A stretch of DNA of 64,000 nt. Origin: CAZDCD01 sp964503885. Its GTDB lineage: Bacteria > Bacteroidota > Bacteroidia > Bacteroidales > UBA10428. The translations under genes were made by a program, and so were the position numbers. Numbering within the stretch: position 1 is the first letter of the stretch; each line of letters opens with the position of its first letter. The stretch lies in assembly GCA_964503885.1 (NCBI GenBank), contig CAZDCD010000007.1, forward strand, positions 111,152-175,151, read 5' to 3'. This document shows, in pieces, positions 26,342 through 36,354 of this stretch. The notes under the pieces were generated by a model. That model was not told the origin of the DNA. It did not search any database and was given only the letters and a program-made list of their open reading frames with translations.

Positions 26342-27334
26342 TTACTCCAGTATCTTGAACAACTTGTCGAGTTTGGGCGTGAGGATGATTTCAGTACGCC
26401 TGTTCTTCTGTCTTGCTTCGGGGGTTTTAGCACGATCGACAGGAAGGAACTCACCTCTTCCTGAGGCAATTAGTCTTGTGGGATTTATGGTTGTTCCGTC
26501 CAGCAAGATCCTGACGATTGAGGTAGCGCGCTGAACACTGAGATCCCAATTGTCTTTAAAGGCCGAACCCTGAATTACCGGCACATCATCCGTATGGCCT
26601 TCGATCATAATGCTGATATCGGGATTTTGTTCGAGCACCCTGGCAAGTTTTTTCAGGGCGGAAACACCTTTGGGGTCAACATCGGTGCTGCCACTTTTAA
26701 ACAGGAGCTTTTCCTCGAGTGAAACGTATACTTTACCGTTTTTCTCGGTTACAGTCAACCCCTGGTTTTCAAAACCAAGCAAAGCATCAGATACTTTCCG
26801 TTTAAGGGTATTTACCGCAGAGTCTTTCCTCGTGAGGATATTTTCGAGTTCAAGCAGGCGTGCATTTCGTTGATCAAGTTCGGCTTTCAGCTCTTCCAGG
26901 TTTCTCCTTTTTTCGTCAACCGATCTCGAGAGGACATTCAACTGGTCTTCTCTTTTTTGAAGATCAGTCTGGGTCGACTGCAACTGCGAGAGCAACTTCC
27001 TTGTCTCTGCCTCGCTTCCGCTCAATATAGCCTGCTGTGAATTCTTCAGGTCGTCATATTGCCGTGTAAGTTGTATGTTTTCCTTGTTAAGCTTATCATA
27101 TTTTTCCTGAAACCGGATGCTGTCGGCTGCTAACTTATCACGTGTATCCTCGGCAAATTCCAGCTTTGACCTGAGCTCTGTGCTCTCCACAGTGAGTTTT
27201 TCATTCTGCTGCATCAGCAGGTCCCTCTCATCACTGCACTTTCTACTCTTATCCCGGGTTTCGGTAAAAATACCCGGGGCAACACATGAACTCATGAGAA
27301 TAACCAGTGGCAATATTATGGTACTTCTTTTCAT
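26342..27334 (-). CDS. OmpA-family lipoprotein with long coiled coil
   Basis: A 330-residue protein from the ATG at 27334, chosen because MKRSTIILPLVILMSSC is a clean lipoprotein signal with the lipid-modified Cys at 17; the upstream in-frame ATG would add 14 residues before it. Residues about 30-195 form a heptad-rich coiled coil, and the C-terminal OmpA domain (about 205-325) carries MIEGHTDDVPV and QKNRRTEIILTPKL, the peptidoglycan-binding pattern. It probably tethers the outer membrane to the wall. It lies 33 bases upstream of the radical SAM gene on the same strand; the pair may share a transcript without an obvious shared job. Confidence 0.88.
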   Translation of the reverse strand: MKRSTIILPLVILMSSCVAPGIFTETRDKSRKCSDERDLLMQQNEKLTVESTELRSKLEFAEDTRDKLAADSIRFQEKYDKLNKENIQLTRQYDDLKNSQQAILSGSEAETRKLLSQLQSTQTDLQKREDQLNVLSRSVDEKRRNLEELKAELDQRNARLLELENILTRKDSAVNTLKRKVSDALLGFENQGLTVTEKNGKVYVSLEEKLLFKSGSTDVDPKGVSALKKLARVLEQNPDISIMIEGHTDDVPVIQGSAFKDNWDLSVQRATSIVRILLDGTTINPTRLIASGRGEFLPVDRAKTPEARQKNRRTEIILTPKLDKLFKILE

Positions 27335-27486
27335 GGCGTTTTCATATTGATTCAACATTCTTAAACGAACCGGCAATAAAAATATTTGGCATTTTGTTCT
27401 GAAAGTTCCATGGAATGCCAGTAAATATTAATTGCTGAATTTACAACATCAGCCAATTAACCTCAAGCAAAGTGAATAATAATTAT

Positions 27487-27494
27487 TAACTTTG
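27487..27494 (+). promoter_or_regulatory. Candidate -7 box of dxs
   Basis: TAACTTTG matches TAnnTTTG and ends 22 bases before the dxs ATG. No TTG element was found at the expected -33 position. Confidence 0.4.
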
Positions 27495-27516
27495 AACCGC
27501 AAATTATAAAAAGCAG

Positions 27517-29439
27517 ATGCCTGCCAGACAATATAAGTTCCTGGACAAGATCGTTTATCCCGAGGATCTTAAAAAGCTGAACATTGAAGACCTGATTGAC
27601 GTGAGCAATGATCTTCGTCAGTTTATTATTGATGAGGTATCATCCAATCCCGGTCATTTCGGAGCAAGTCTCGGAGTAGTGGAATTGACTGTTGCCCTGC
27701 ATTATATCCTGGATACGCCGTTCGACAAAATTGTGTGGGATGTGGGTCATCAGGCTTATGCACATAAAATCCTTACCGGCAGAAAGAAGGTTTTCAATAC
27801 AAACAGGAAATATAAAGGTATAAGCGGATTTCCGAAGATGAGTGAAAGTGAATACGATAGCTTCGGAACAGGACACTCATCTACCTCAATATCAGCGGCA
27901 TTGGGTATTGCCGTTGCCGATAAGAAAAAAGGGATCAAAAGAAATGTAGTGGCTGTGATAGGCGATGGTTCTTTGACTGGAGGAATGGCATTTGAAGGGT
28001 TGAACAATGCCGGCATTGAGAATACCGATCTGCTGGTTGTGCTGAACGACAACAACATAGCCATTGACCCGAGTGTCGGTGCACTGAAGGAGTATCTGAC
28101 CGACATTACAACTTCACGCACATACAATAAAGTCAAGAGCGAGATCTGGCACCTGTTTGGCAAAATAAATAAAATTGCGCCGCATGCCCGTGAATATGCT
28201 CAAAAGCTGGAAAACGGACTTAAATCTATCCTGCTGAAACAGAGTAACCTTTTTGAAGCGTTAAACTTCAGGTATTTCGGACCTATTGACGGACACGATG
28301 TTATTCATATATCACGGTTACTTGAGGATATGAAAAGCATACCCGGGCCAAAACTTTTACATATTCTCACGGTTAAGGGTAAAGGGTTCAAACAGGCTGA
28401 AAAAGATCAGACCACCTTTCATTCTCCCGGTAAATTCGACAGGCTGACAGGTGAACTGATCAGGGTAAAAGATGAAAAATTTCAGCCGCCGTTATACCAG
28501 GATGTATTCGGATTGACCCTGGTTGAGCTGGCCGAAAAGAATGAGAAAATCGTCGGGATTACGCCTGCCATGCCAACAGGTTGCTCATTGAAGTTCATGA
28601 TGGATTCCATGCCGGAAAGAACCTTCGACGTGGGCATCGCCGAACAGCATGCAGTTACATTTTCAGCAGGACTTGCTTCCCAGGGACTGATACCCTTCTG
28701 CAATATTTATTCCACGTTTATGCAGCGTGCTTACGATCAGGTGGTTCATGACGTTGCCCTGCAGAAGCTTCCGGTAATATTCTGCCTCGACAGGGGTGGC
28801 CTCGTAGGTTCTGACGGTCCTACCCATCATGGGGCATTTGATATCTCCTTTATGCGGAGCATACCAAATATGACCGTGGCTGCGCCAATGAATGAGGAAG
28901 AACTCCGGAACATGATGTATACGGCACAGAAAGTGAATAACAGCCCGTTTTCCATACGTTATCCCAGGGGAAGAGGTACAATGACGGACTGGAAAAAACC
29001 TTTCAGGGAAATTGCGGTTGGGAAAGCAAGAGAACTCCGGAAAGGATTTGACCTCGCGATACTTTCCCTCGGACATGCAGGTAATTTTGCTTCAGAAGCT
29101 GTATTAAGGCTTGAGGCTGAGAACATAAACGTGGGCCATTATGATATGAGGTTTGCCAAACCGCTCGATACGGAAATCTTGCATCAGGTATTCAAAGAAT
29201 ACAAATATATTATAACCGTTGAAGACGGGTCACTTGTCGGTGGCTTCGGTAGCGGGGTGATCGAGTTTATGTGTGATAATGCCTATCATGCAGAAGTAAA
29301 ACGGCTGGGTATTCCAGACCGGTTTATCGAGCAGGGTACACAACAAGAACTCTATAATGAATGTGGATTTGATGCCGAAGCAATATATAAAACTGCCAAA
29401 ACACTGGTCAAACCACACGTTTTTTCAAGGGTAAGCTGA
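27517..29439 (+). CDS. dxs: 1-deoxy-D-xylulose-5-phosphate synthase
   Basis: A 640-residue thiamine-diphosphate enzyme catalysing the first step of the MEP isoprenoid pathway, from pyruvate and glyceraldehyde 3-phosphate. GHQAYAHKILTGRK (about 87-100), the cofactor motif GDGSLTGGMAFEGLNNAG (about 149-166), DVGIAEQHAVTFSAGLA with the catalytic Glu (about 373-389) and DRGGLVGSDGPTHHG (about 426-440) are all present, and the length is normal. It is monocistronic: its stop abuts the stop of the convergent sensor phosphatase with no space between. Confidence 0.97.
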   Translation: MPARQYKFLDKIVYPEDLKKLNIEDLIDVSNDLRQFIIDEVSSNPGHFGASLGVVELTVALHYILDTPFDKIVWDVGHQAYAHKILTGRKKVFNTNRKYKGISGFPKMSESEYDSFGTGHSSTSISAALGIAVADKKKGIKRNVVAVIGDGSLTGGMAFEGLNNAGIENTDLLVVLNDNNIAIDPSVGALKEYLTDITTSRTYNKVKSEIWHLFGKINKIAPHAREYAQKLENGLKSILLKQSNLFEALNFRYFGPIDGHDVIHISRLLEDMKSIPGPKLLHILTVKGKGFKQAEKDQTTFHSPGKFDRLTGELIRVKDEKFQPPLYQDVFGLTLVELAEKNEKIVGITPAMPTGCSLKFMMDSMPERTFDVGIAEQHAVTFSAGLASQGLIPFCNIYSTFMQRAYDQVVHDVALQKLPVIFCLDRGGLVGSDGPTHHGAFDISFMRSIPNMTVAAPMNEEELRNMMYTAQKVNNSPFSIRYPRGRGTMTDWKKPFREIAVGKARELRKGFDLAILSLGHAGNFASEAVLRLEAENINVGHYDMRFAKPLDTEILHQVFKEYKYIITVEDGSLVGGFGSGVIEFMCDNAYHAEVKRLGIPDRFIEQGTQQELYNECGFDAEAIYKTAKTLVKPHVFSRVS

Positions 29440-32400
29440 TCAGAAAAATTTTCTTCCTATCACCAGCACATCATCAATCTGGTCAAATGTGCCTTTCCAT
29501 TGTTCAAAACTCGATTCCAGGATATAGCGCTGCTCATCCATCGATTTTTCGGAAAAGGTCATCAGCAGGTCTTTAAAATTCTTGGTTTTGAATTTCTTTC
29601 CTTCATCGCCTCCGAACTGGTCGCTATACCCGTCTGAGAACAGGTAAACAACATCATTTCGTTCTATTTTCAGGATATGATTGGTAAATTCGTTTTCCTT
29701 TCCTGTTGAACGGCCAATGGCAAACCTGTTGGCTTTGACTTCGATGATATCAGTATCGCGCAGTATCCATAAAGGATTGAAGGCACCGGCATACTGCAGC
29801 TCGCTTTTCTCAGGATCGTAACATATCAGGGCAATATCCATTCCATCGTTTACAATTTCTTCACCCTTCTGGTGAAGTGTTGATGCCACCTCCTCATTCA
29901 GTTGATTAAGAATTCCGGCAGGCTCCAAAATGTCGTGTTCGATCACAATCTTATTGAGCGATGTATAACCTATGAACGACATAAATGCGCCAGGAACACC
30001 GTGTCCTGTACAGTCGACCGCAGCAATGAATTCTTTTCCGGCATGGGTGGTAAGCCAGTAAAAATCACCGCTGACAATATCCTTCGGTTTAAACAGGATA
30101 AATGTGCCGTCAAACGGGATATCCGGCGGAAGAATGGCAAACTGTATGCGCTTGGCATACTTTATGCTATCGGTAATATCTTTATTCCTGACGGCAAGCT
30201 GTTCATTGGCATTTGATAAGGCTACTGTGCGTTCCTGCACCTTAGTTTCCAAAACTCTTTTTTCATGCAGAAGGTTTCTCTCCCTGATTTTGATCACCAT
30301 AAAAATGAAAAATGCAACGATGAAAGCCGCCGAAATAATAAACCATCCCCTCTGGTAAAATGGCGCAAGTATAGTAAAACTAACGGTTTGCGGTTCTGAA
30401 TTCCAGTTGCCCGTATTATTGCGTGCAATCACCTTAAATGTATAATTTCCCGGAGGCAATTGGTATATGATCGAATTCTGAATGCCCATATCCACCCATT
30501 CCGATTCCCATCCCTCAAGCATTATACGGTAACGGACTGCATCGGGGTCTGAAAGGCATATGCTCGAATATTGAAAAGCAACCTGCTTTTCAGTATGCGA
30601 TAGCCTCAGCTTCTTCCGGAAATCCATTGGTTCAGAGTTCACAAGCATCTTGTTGATGTGTGTCAGCGGTTCAATGGCAGTTTTTCTTTCCAGTGCAGGG
30701 TCGTGGCACATAACCCCGTTTACGGTTCCGAACCAGAGCTTACCGCCGTGGTCTTTAAATGCAGCATTGGTTTTTGTCTCAATACCTGTAAAACCACTTT
30801 TTTTTGTGTACACAAAAATCTTGTTCTCCCCGGGAATTATTTTGTTCAACCCGTTGTTTGTCCCCACATAAATGTTATTGTTGTCATCAGTAATAATAAA
30901 ATTGATCAGATTCGAAAGCAACCCCTCATGAGTAGTAAACCTTTCAACTGCAGTATCCTTAAGTGAGAGCACGCCGTTAGCATCTGTGCCGATCCATAAT
31001 CTTCCGTTCCTGTCTTCTGTCAGACAGGTTGGTGTAACATCCTTTACAGCATAAATTCTGGAAAATCCCTGTGGTGTACTGAGGGTTAGACCTTTGTTCT
31101 TCACGCCGATCCAGAGATTGTTTTTGGAATCGGCGTACAGGCTGCTGATCGTATTGCCCGGTAAACCGTTAATTTGTGTAAACGTCTTGATCGTCCCTTG
31201 GCTGTTATCATATCTTAATAATCCATCGAAAGTACCCACCCATACGGCATTGTCTAAATCAGTTTCAAGCGCGTACACATCATTGATATATATTCCTCCG
31301 GCTCTCGGGAAATTGCTGTTGATCAAACTCATATATTCAAACGAGTTTCTTTTTGAATGGTATTTTATCACACCCTGGTCGGATGTTCCGATCCAGATAT
31401 TCCCGTCTGCATCCCTTTTAAGGAACCGTATCATGTTACTGATATGGTTGTTTTGCTGAGTAAAGTAGTCAAACGTCTTCTGTCTGGGGTTAAATACCGT
31501 TATACCTCCGTAGGTCCCGAACCATATCCGGTTGTTTACATCTTGGGTAATGGCCGATACCTGGTTATTGATCAGTCCGTCCTGTGTGGTATAGGTAATG
31601 AAATGTTCGCCCTTGAAAATATCCATGCCATGTTCGGTTGTTCCGATGAGAATATTGCCTTCTTTATCGGCAGCAATGCACCAGATCTTATTGTCGTGCA
31701 AACCGTTCTTTGTGTTGAATACTTTAAGGTTACCGGAATTGTCAATTCGTGTTACGCCTCCTCCTTCAAACTGATCCCAGTGACCTACCCATATATTACC
31801 GGTCACATCTTCGGTAATTGCACTGATCCAGTTGTTGGCCAGTCCGTGTTTGATGTCATAATAGCTGAATTTTCCCGAACTCCCGTTCTGTTTATACAAG
31901 CCACCGTTGTAAGTACCAAACCAGAAATTATTATGGCTGTCTTCATAAATCAGTGAAATGGCAAAATAGGTATCCAGTCCTTTGGGTATATACGTTTTAA
32001 AGGTGTTGGTCTCAGGAATGAATTTCCGGATCCCTGCATCAGTAACAAAATACAAGGTCCCGTCTGACGTAAGTATACTGCTGAAAATTCTGTCGCTGAG
32101 TTTTTTCCCTTTAAAGTGATCGTACCTTATTTTTCTGAGTTCATCATGCGGATTGAATATGCGGTATACTCCGTCCATTGAAGTACTTACCCATAGATTT
32201 CCCTCCGGACCATAGGTTATTGATGTGATATTCAGGTTCGGGATCTTATCGGTAATATAAATGCTGTCGAAATTCTTCCCGTTGTACCGTGTTATTCCTC
32301 CCCCCTCATGTCCGAACCAGATGATCCCTTCCACATCCTCATATATAACACGAACACCTCCGCGTGCAAGACCATTTTCAAGGGTATAATTCTGAAAGGT

Positions 32401-32634
32401 GAGGCCGTCGAATTTTGAAAGTCCGGCTTTTGTACCCAGCCAGATATAATCATCTTTTGCCTGGATGATGGAGAATACCTTCGATGATTCCAGTCCCTGT
32501 TCCGATCCGTAATTGTCAAAAAAATAGGTTTGAGCATATGACGGTATTCCACTGCATACAAGCATAGATAATAAGAGCCGATGCCCTATATGGATCAGGC
32601 GCCTGTATGTTGAATCTTTATCCGGCAGCATCAA
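29440..32634 (-). CDS. Two-component-type propeller sensor fused to SpoIIE phosphatase
   Basis: A 1064-residue membrane sensor. After a signal peptide (about 1-35, ending SYAQ) come many two-component-regulator propeller blades of the type NNFWFGTYNGGLYK and GNIWIGTSDQGVIKY, forming two seven-blade propellers (about 40-660). A Y_Y_Y domain (about 690-755), one transmembrane helix (about 765-785), a coiled coil and a PP2C/SpoIIE phosphatase domain (about 830-1064; ATTHAGKEFIAAVDCTGHGVPGAFMS-like segment, and VVYLFSDGYSDQFGG) follow. An outside signal is thus linked to dephosphorylation of a cytoplasmic partner, probably an anti-sigma antagonist. It starts 12 bases after the TPR-caspase gene, one operon. 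Its stop touches that of dxs. Confidence 0.9.
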   Translation of the reverse strand: MMLPDKDSTYRRLIHIGHRLLLSMLVCSGIPSYAQTYFFDNYGSEQGLESSKVFSIIQAKDDYIWLGTKAGLSKFDGLTFQNYTLENGLARGGVRVIYEDVEGIIWFGHEGGGITRYNGKNFDSIYITDKIPNLNITSITYGPEGNLWVSTSMDGVYRIFNPHDELRKIRYDHFKGKKLSDRIFSSILTSDGTLYFVTDAGIRKFIPETNTFKTYIPKGLDTYFAISLIYEDSHNNFWFGTYNGGLYKQNGSSGKFSYYDIKHGLANNWISAITEDVTGNIWVGHWDQFEGGGVTRIDNSGNLKVFNTKNGLHDNKIWCIAADKEGNILIGTTEHGMDIFKGEHFITYTTQDGLINNQVSAITQDVNNRIWFGTYGGITVFNPRQKTFDYFTQQNNHISNMIRFLKRDADGNIWIGTSDQGVIKYHSKRNSFEYMSLINSNFPRAGGIYINDVYALETDLDNAVWVGTFDGLLRYDNSQGTIKTFTQINGLPGNTISSLYADSKNNLWIGVKNKGLTLSTPQGFSRIYAVKDVTPTCLTEDRNGRLWIGTDANGVLSLKDTAVERFTTHEGLLSNLINFIITDDNNNIYVGTNNGLNKIIPGENKIFVYTKKSGFTGIETKTNAAFKDHGGKLWFGTVNGVMCHDPALERKTAIEPLTHINKMLVNSEPMDFRKKLRLSHTEKQVAFQYSSICLSDPDAVRYRIMLEGWESEWVDMGIQNSIIYQLPPGNYTFKVIARNNTGNWNSEPQTVSFTILAPFYQRGWFIISAAFIVAFFIFMVIKIRERNLLHEKRVLETKVQERTVALSNANEQLAVRNKDITDSIKYAKRIQFAILPPDIPFDGTFILFKPKDIVSGDFYWLTTHAGKEFIAAVDCTGHGVPGAFMSFIGYTSLNKIVIEHDILEPAGILNQLNEEVASTLHQKGEEIVNDGMDIALICYDPEKSELQYAGAFNPLWILRDTDIIEVKANRFAIGRSTGKENEFTNHILKIERNDVVYLFSDGYSDQFGGDEGKKFKTKNFKDLLMTFSEKSMDEQRYILESSFEQWKGTFDQIDDVLVIGRKFF

Positions 32635-32646
32635 TGGTCTGAAGGC

Positions 32647-34992
32647 TTAATTCTTGGAAATGAAAAAGAATGTACCGTTCTCATCTTCAAGTCCGGTAAT
32701 CTTTCCGAATTTTGGTCTTTGCTGATTATTTTGCGAAACTGCAAGGGTTACTTTTGATACGATAGATTCTATCGGGATACACGCATTCGGATTGTTTGCC
32801 AGAGTATTGGCAAAAGTTCTAGTAAATTGTGAATTGTCTACTGCAAGTTCGTATCCGGCCGACGAAAATACCTGAGACGATTTAAGTCTTGTGGCTTCCC
32901 AGTCCGTGCAACTTCTTTCTTTTGGTATCTCGCGCATAGCCTGGTAAAATGTTGGTCCCGATTCACAGGCGTCTGTTACAACAAGCACATGGGTAATATA
33001 ATTGGAATATGACTGAAGTGATGCCCTTAATGCATTGATATTGAAGTATGTAAATTCATCATCCCTTTTTGCATCCACTGGTATCCAGTAACCTGTTTCA
33101 TTGATGAATTTGCCATGTCCGGCAAACCACACCAGGAGTGTATTCACGCGATTGCTCCTGATAAGATCTCTCAGTTCTATTGAAAAGAATTTTTCCATAT
33201 CTCTTTTACCAAGATCTTTCTTATGGATGATTTTATGCACGTCATAGCGTGATAGAGCCGATCTCATCAGGGTAATGTCTTTTGAAGGGCCATCGAGACT
33301 GGGGAACGATTCGTAATTTGAATTTTCCACAAATACGATCCAAGTGCGTCCCATCGGGTTGTTTTCCAGCAGAGAAATTCCCTCCCTGTTCAGCAAAAAA
33401 TCCTGTTCTCCTACATTGCCATATATGTCAATAGCCCGGACTGTAAATTTGCTCTTGTTCGTTATGGACAGTGTGGCTGTGAAGGAAGGATTCATTTCAT
33501 CTACCTTAAAACTTGCCGATACTCCGTCGATAAGTATAGTTTTGATCATGCTTTCATCGGCAATTTTACCCTCCACATATACCGAAGGATCATTCGAATC
33601 GAGATAAATTTCCCCGTTGTCGGAAGCATATGGTGCAATGATTGCGATTCTGGGAGGGTTTATCTCAGTTCTTTCGATTGTATAGGTTATTGTCTGCAAA
33701 TTATCATAAACATCGATGGCCGATATCGTAAACAGGTCGAGTTTCGAGACATCCACATTGGCATAAAATTCATAGCGATTGTCGTTTTTTACAAAGGGCA
33801 CATTCATGCCGTTGATCGTTAATGATTTAATGTCGCTTTCATCGCTAATTTTGCCTTTGACCGTTATCTCTTCTTTGTTTTTGGGCACTTTTATTACATT
33901 CTGTTCAAGAGGTTCCGGTTCAGCCAACGTGATAACCGGACTTTCCGACTCTCGGTTGAGTTCAAACAGCCGTTCTTTCGCCGAATCAAGGAGTTTTTTG
34001 GCTGTCACATCGTATTCTGAAAGTTTTGTCAACGACTGGTAATCTTTAATCGCAGCTTTGAAATTTCCGATCTGTTCATTCGAAAATGCCCTTTTATAAT
34101 AGGCTTCCGCATCTTTATCATCAAGCATGAGTACTTTGTTGAAATCATTGATTGCATTCTGATGCTGGGTAAATTCCTGGTAATAATTTCCCCGGATGAA
34201 ATACATTTTTTTATCGTCAGGCTTAAGAAGAATGTTCCTTGAGATGTCATCGATAGCCTTGGGATAATCAAGTTTTTTTACATATACCTTGCTCCTGGTC
34301 AGGTATGCTTCGGTGTTATTCGGGTCAATGCTTAAGGCAGTATTGCAGTCATTAAGTGCCTGGTCGATCTTATTCAGGGTTATCCTCAGGTTAGCCAGGG
34401 CGATATAGGCTTCAACAAACCGTTTATTTTTGGAGATTGCTTTTTCATAATCCTCTTCGGCCTGAACAGGGTTATTCAACATTTCATCAACTCTGCCCAT
34501 GAGGTAATGATCGGTCTCATTGTCTTTAAGTGCAAGCGCTTTTTTCGCGGCAAGTTGTGCATCGGTATAATCCCCGAGTTCAATCAGAACATTTATCTGA
34601 AGCTGGTAGGCTTCAAGGTACTTGCTTTTCAGATCAATGGCATTCTCAAGATATCCGGCAGCTTCTTCATATTGCCCGAGCTTGGTGTCTAACCTGGCTG
34701 CATCATAATAAATTTCGGGTTTCTTGGTTTCAAAAACCAGAGCTCTCTTAAAATCCTCAGAGGCGCTGACAATATTACCGGTCTTTTCATATGCATATGC
34801 CCGTTCAATATAGGCGTCGACATAATCAGGGTCGAGTTGTATAGCTTTGCTGAATTGATCTATCGCATCTTTCTGGTTATCGGATTCTTTAAAATTGATT
34901 CCTGCCTTAAAAAATTGCTTGGCATTTTGCGGATATGCCTGGAACGAAAACAGCAATACCATTAAAACCGGAATACACACATGTTTTTTCAT
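32647..34992 (-). CDS. Secreted TPR protein with Ig-like domains and a caspase-like peptidase
   Basis: A 781-residue protein starting at the ATG at 34992, where MKKHVCIPVLMVLLFSFQAYPQ is a signal peptide; an in-frame ATG 54 bases upstream would place 18 residues before it. Order: tetratricopeptide repeats (about 24-330), a linker, two Ig-like modules (about 370-525; VKGKISDESDIKSLTING and VEGKIADESMIKTILIDG), and a peptidase C14 domain (about 540-781) with the catalytic dyad motifs LLVWFAGHGKF (His) and VVTDACESGP (Cys). No transmembrane helix, so periplasmic or surface-exposed. The gene is directly upstream of the propeller-SpoIIE sensor. Substrate and role are unknown; a proteolytic signalling partner is my inference. 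Confidence 0.87.
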   Translation of the reverse strand: MKKHVCIPVLMVLLFSFQAYPQNAKQFFKAGINFKESDNQKDAIDQFSKAIQLDPDYVDAYIERAYAYEKTGNIVSASEDFKRALVFETKKPEIYYDAARLDTKLGQYEEAAGYLENAIDLKSKYLEAYQLQINVLIELGDYTDAQLAAKKALALKDNETDHYLMGRVDEMLNNPVQAEEDYEKAISKNKRFVEAYIALANLRITLNKIDQALNDCNTALSIDPNNTEAYLTRSKVYVKKLDYPKAIDDISRNILLKPDDKKMYFIRGNYYQEFTQHQNAINDFNKVLMLDDKDAEAYYKRAFSNEQIGNFKAAIKDYQSLTKLSEYDVTAKKLLDSAKERLFELNRESESPVITLAEPEPLEQNVIKVPKNKEEITVKGKISDESDIKSLTINGMNVPFVKNDNRYEFYANVDVSKLDLFTISAIDVYDNLQTITYTIERTEINPPRIAIIAPYASDNGEIYLDSNDPSVYVEGKIADESMIKTILIDGVSASFKVDEMNPSFTATLSITNKSKFTVRAIDIYGNVGEQDFLLNREGISLLENNPMGRTWIVFVENSNYESFPSLDGPSKDITLMRSALSRYDVHKIIHKKDLGKRDMEKFFSIELRDLIRSNRVNTLLVWFAGHGKFINETGYWIPVDAKRDDEFTYFNINALRASLQSYSNYITHVLVVTDACESGPTFYQAMREIPKERSCTDWEATRLKSSQVFSSAGYELAVDNSQFTRTFANTLANNPNACIPIESIVSKVTLAVSQNNQQRPKFGKITGLEDENGTFFFISKN

Positions 34993-35218
34993 GACAACAG
35001 GTTTATGTTTGTGACGTAAGTATACCAAACTACACGCTAAGAGCAATCAAATATACAAAAATATTCAATAGACGTATCGAAATTTTGGTGAATTGAGAGA
35101 ATATAATGACCTAAAAATGAGGATTATGTGCAAACCGTCCGATCTTATTGGTCGGCACTTCATTATACAGTATTTTCTATGCCTTCAAAACACATCTGTA
35201 TAGCATTGATAATCAACT

Positions 35219-36328
35219 TTATATTTGGTCATTGGGCGAAGTGTTGAGCAAGCTCATCAGGCAGCTGAACGTCTGACTATTTTTATATATTACCAGTTCA
35301 TCGTTTTCTATATTTACTATGCTTTCAGGTATGTCCTCTATATCAGGGGCCCGGACTCCCCGGTGAAATTTCATATTCCCGATAAAGATCCGGGCTTCAT
35401 CCCAGAGTCCTTCGGCAATGAAGGTTTCCAGGAGCCTTTTTCCTCCTTCGATCAACAGCGATTGAATACCCCGTTCAAATAAAAGGTGCATGAGTTCATC
35501 CGGAACACGGTTTGTGAAGGATACCCTGAGAAATTCCGTCCGGTCTTTTTTTGAATTAATCTTTTCATTGATGACCAGGGTATCGGAGGTATTATCAAAC
35601 AGATTCAGATTTCCTGGAAGCGAAAGATTTCTGTCGATGACAATCCGTAACGGATTATTGCCTGACCATTCCCTTACATTCAGCGAAGGATTATCAAGCC
35701 TGGCCGTATTTGTACCCACCAGAATGGCCTTTTCTTCGCTGCGCCACTTATGCACCAGTGCCCTTGAGAGTTCATTCGATATCCAGAAAGGCCGGTTCGG
35801 GGCACCTTCTTCCCGCACAATATCGATAAATGAGTCTTTTGTTTGTGCCCATTTCAAGATGATATACGGACGTTTCAGGGAATAAAAGGTAAAGAACCGT
35901 TTATTCAGCTCAATGCATTTAGTGACCAGGATATTGTTTTTTATCCGGACGCCTGCGGACTTCAGCTTTTCAATGCCTTTTCCTTTCACCAGTGAATTCG
36001 GATCAATGGTTCCAATGGCTACTGCCGGTATCTTACTTTCGATGATCAGATCGGTACAGGGCGGCGTCTTACCAAGATGGGAGCAAGGCTCAAGGTTTAC
36101 GTACAGGGTGGAGTCCCGAAGCAATGATTTATCTTTTACTGCGTTGATGGCATAAACTTCAGCATGGGGACCTCCATAGAGCCTGTGAAATCCTTCACCG
36201 ATTATTTTCCGGTCATGCACAATCAGCGCACCCACAAGTGGGTTCGGCGCAGTTGTTCCCAGTCCTGACCTTGCTAGCTCAAGGCACCGGTTCATGTAAG
36301 TTTCATCAAAATCTGACTCTGCCGGCAC
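35219..36328 (-). CDS. ribD: Bifunctional riboflavin deaminase-reductase
   Basis: A 369-residue enzyme for the second and third steps of riboflavin synthesis. The N-terminal deaminase (about 1-145) holds the zinc site GPHAEVYA (His55, Glu57) and LEPCSHLGKTPPC (Cys82, Cys91); the C-terminal reductase (about 155-369) starts PYIILKWAQTKDSFI and contains AILVGTNTARLDNPSLNVR and SLLIEGGKRLLETFI. Divergent from prmC across 26 bases. No other rib genes are in the window. Confidence 0.96.
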   Translation of the reverse strand: MPAESDFDETYMNRCLELARSGLGTTAPNPLVGALIVHDRKIIGEGFHRLYGGPHAEVYAINAVKDKSLLRDSTLYVNLEPCSHLGKTPPCTDLIIESKIPAVAIGTIDPNSLVKGKGIEKLKSAGVRIKNNILVTKCIELNKRFFTFYSLKRPYIILKWAQTKDSFIDIVREEGAPNRPFWISNELSRALVHKWRSEEKAILVGTNTARLDNPSLNVREWSGNNPLRIVIDRNLSLPGNLNLFDNTSDTLVINEKINSKKDRTEFLRVSFTNRVPDELMHLLFERGIQSLLIEGGKRLLETFIAEGLWDEARIFIGNMKFHRGVRAPDIEDIPESIVNIENDELVIYKNSQTFSCLMSLLNTSPNDQI

Positions 36329-36354
36329 AATCGTTAATTTTGTATATTTGAAAA

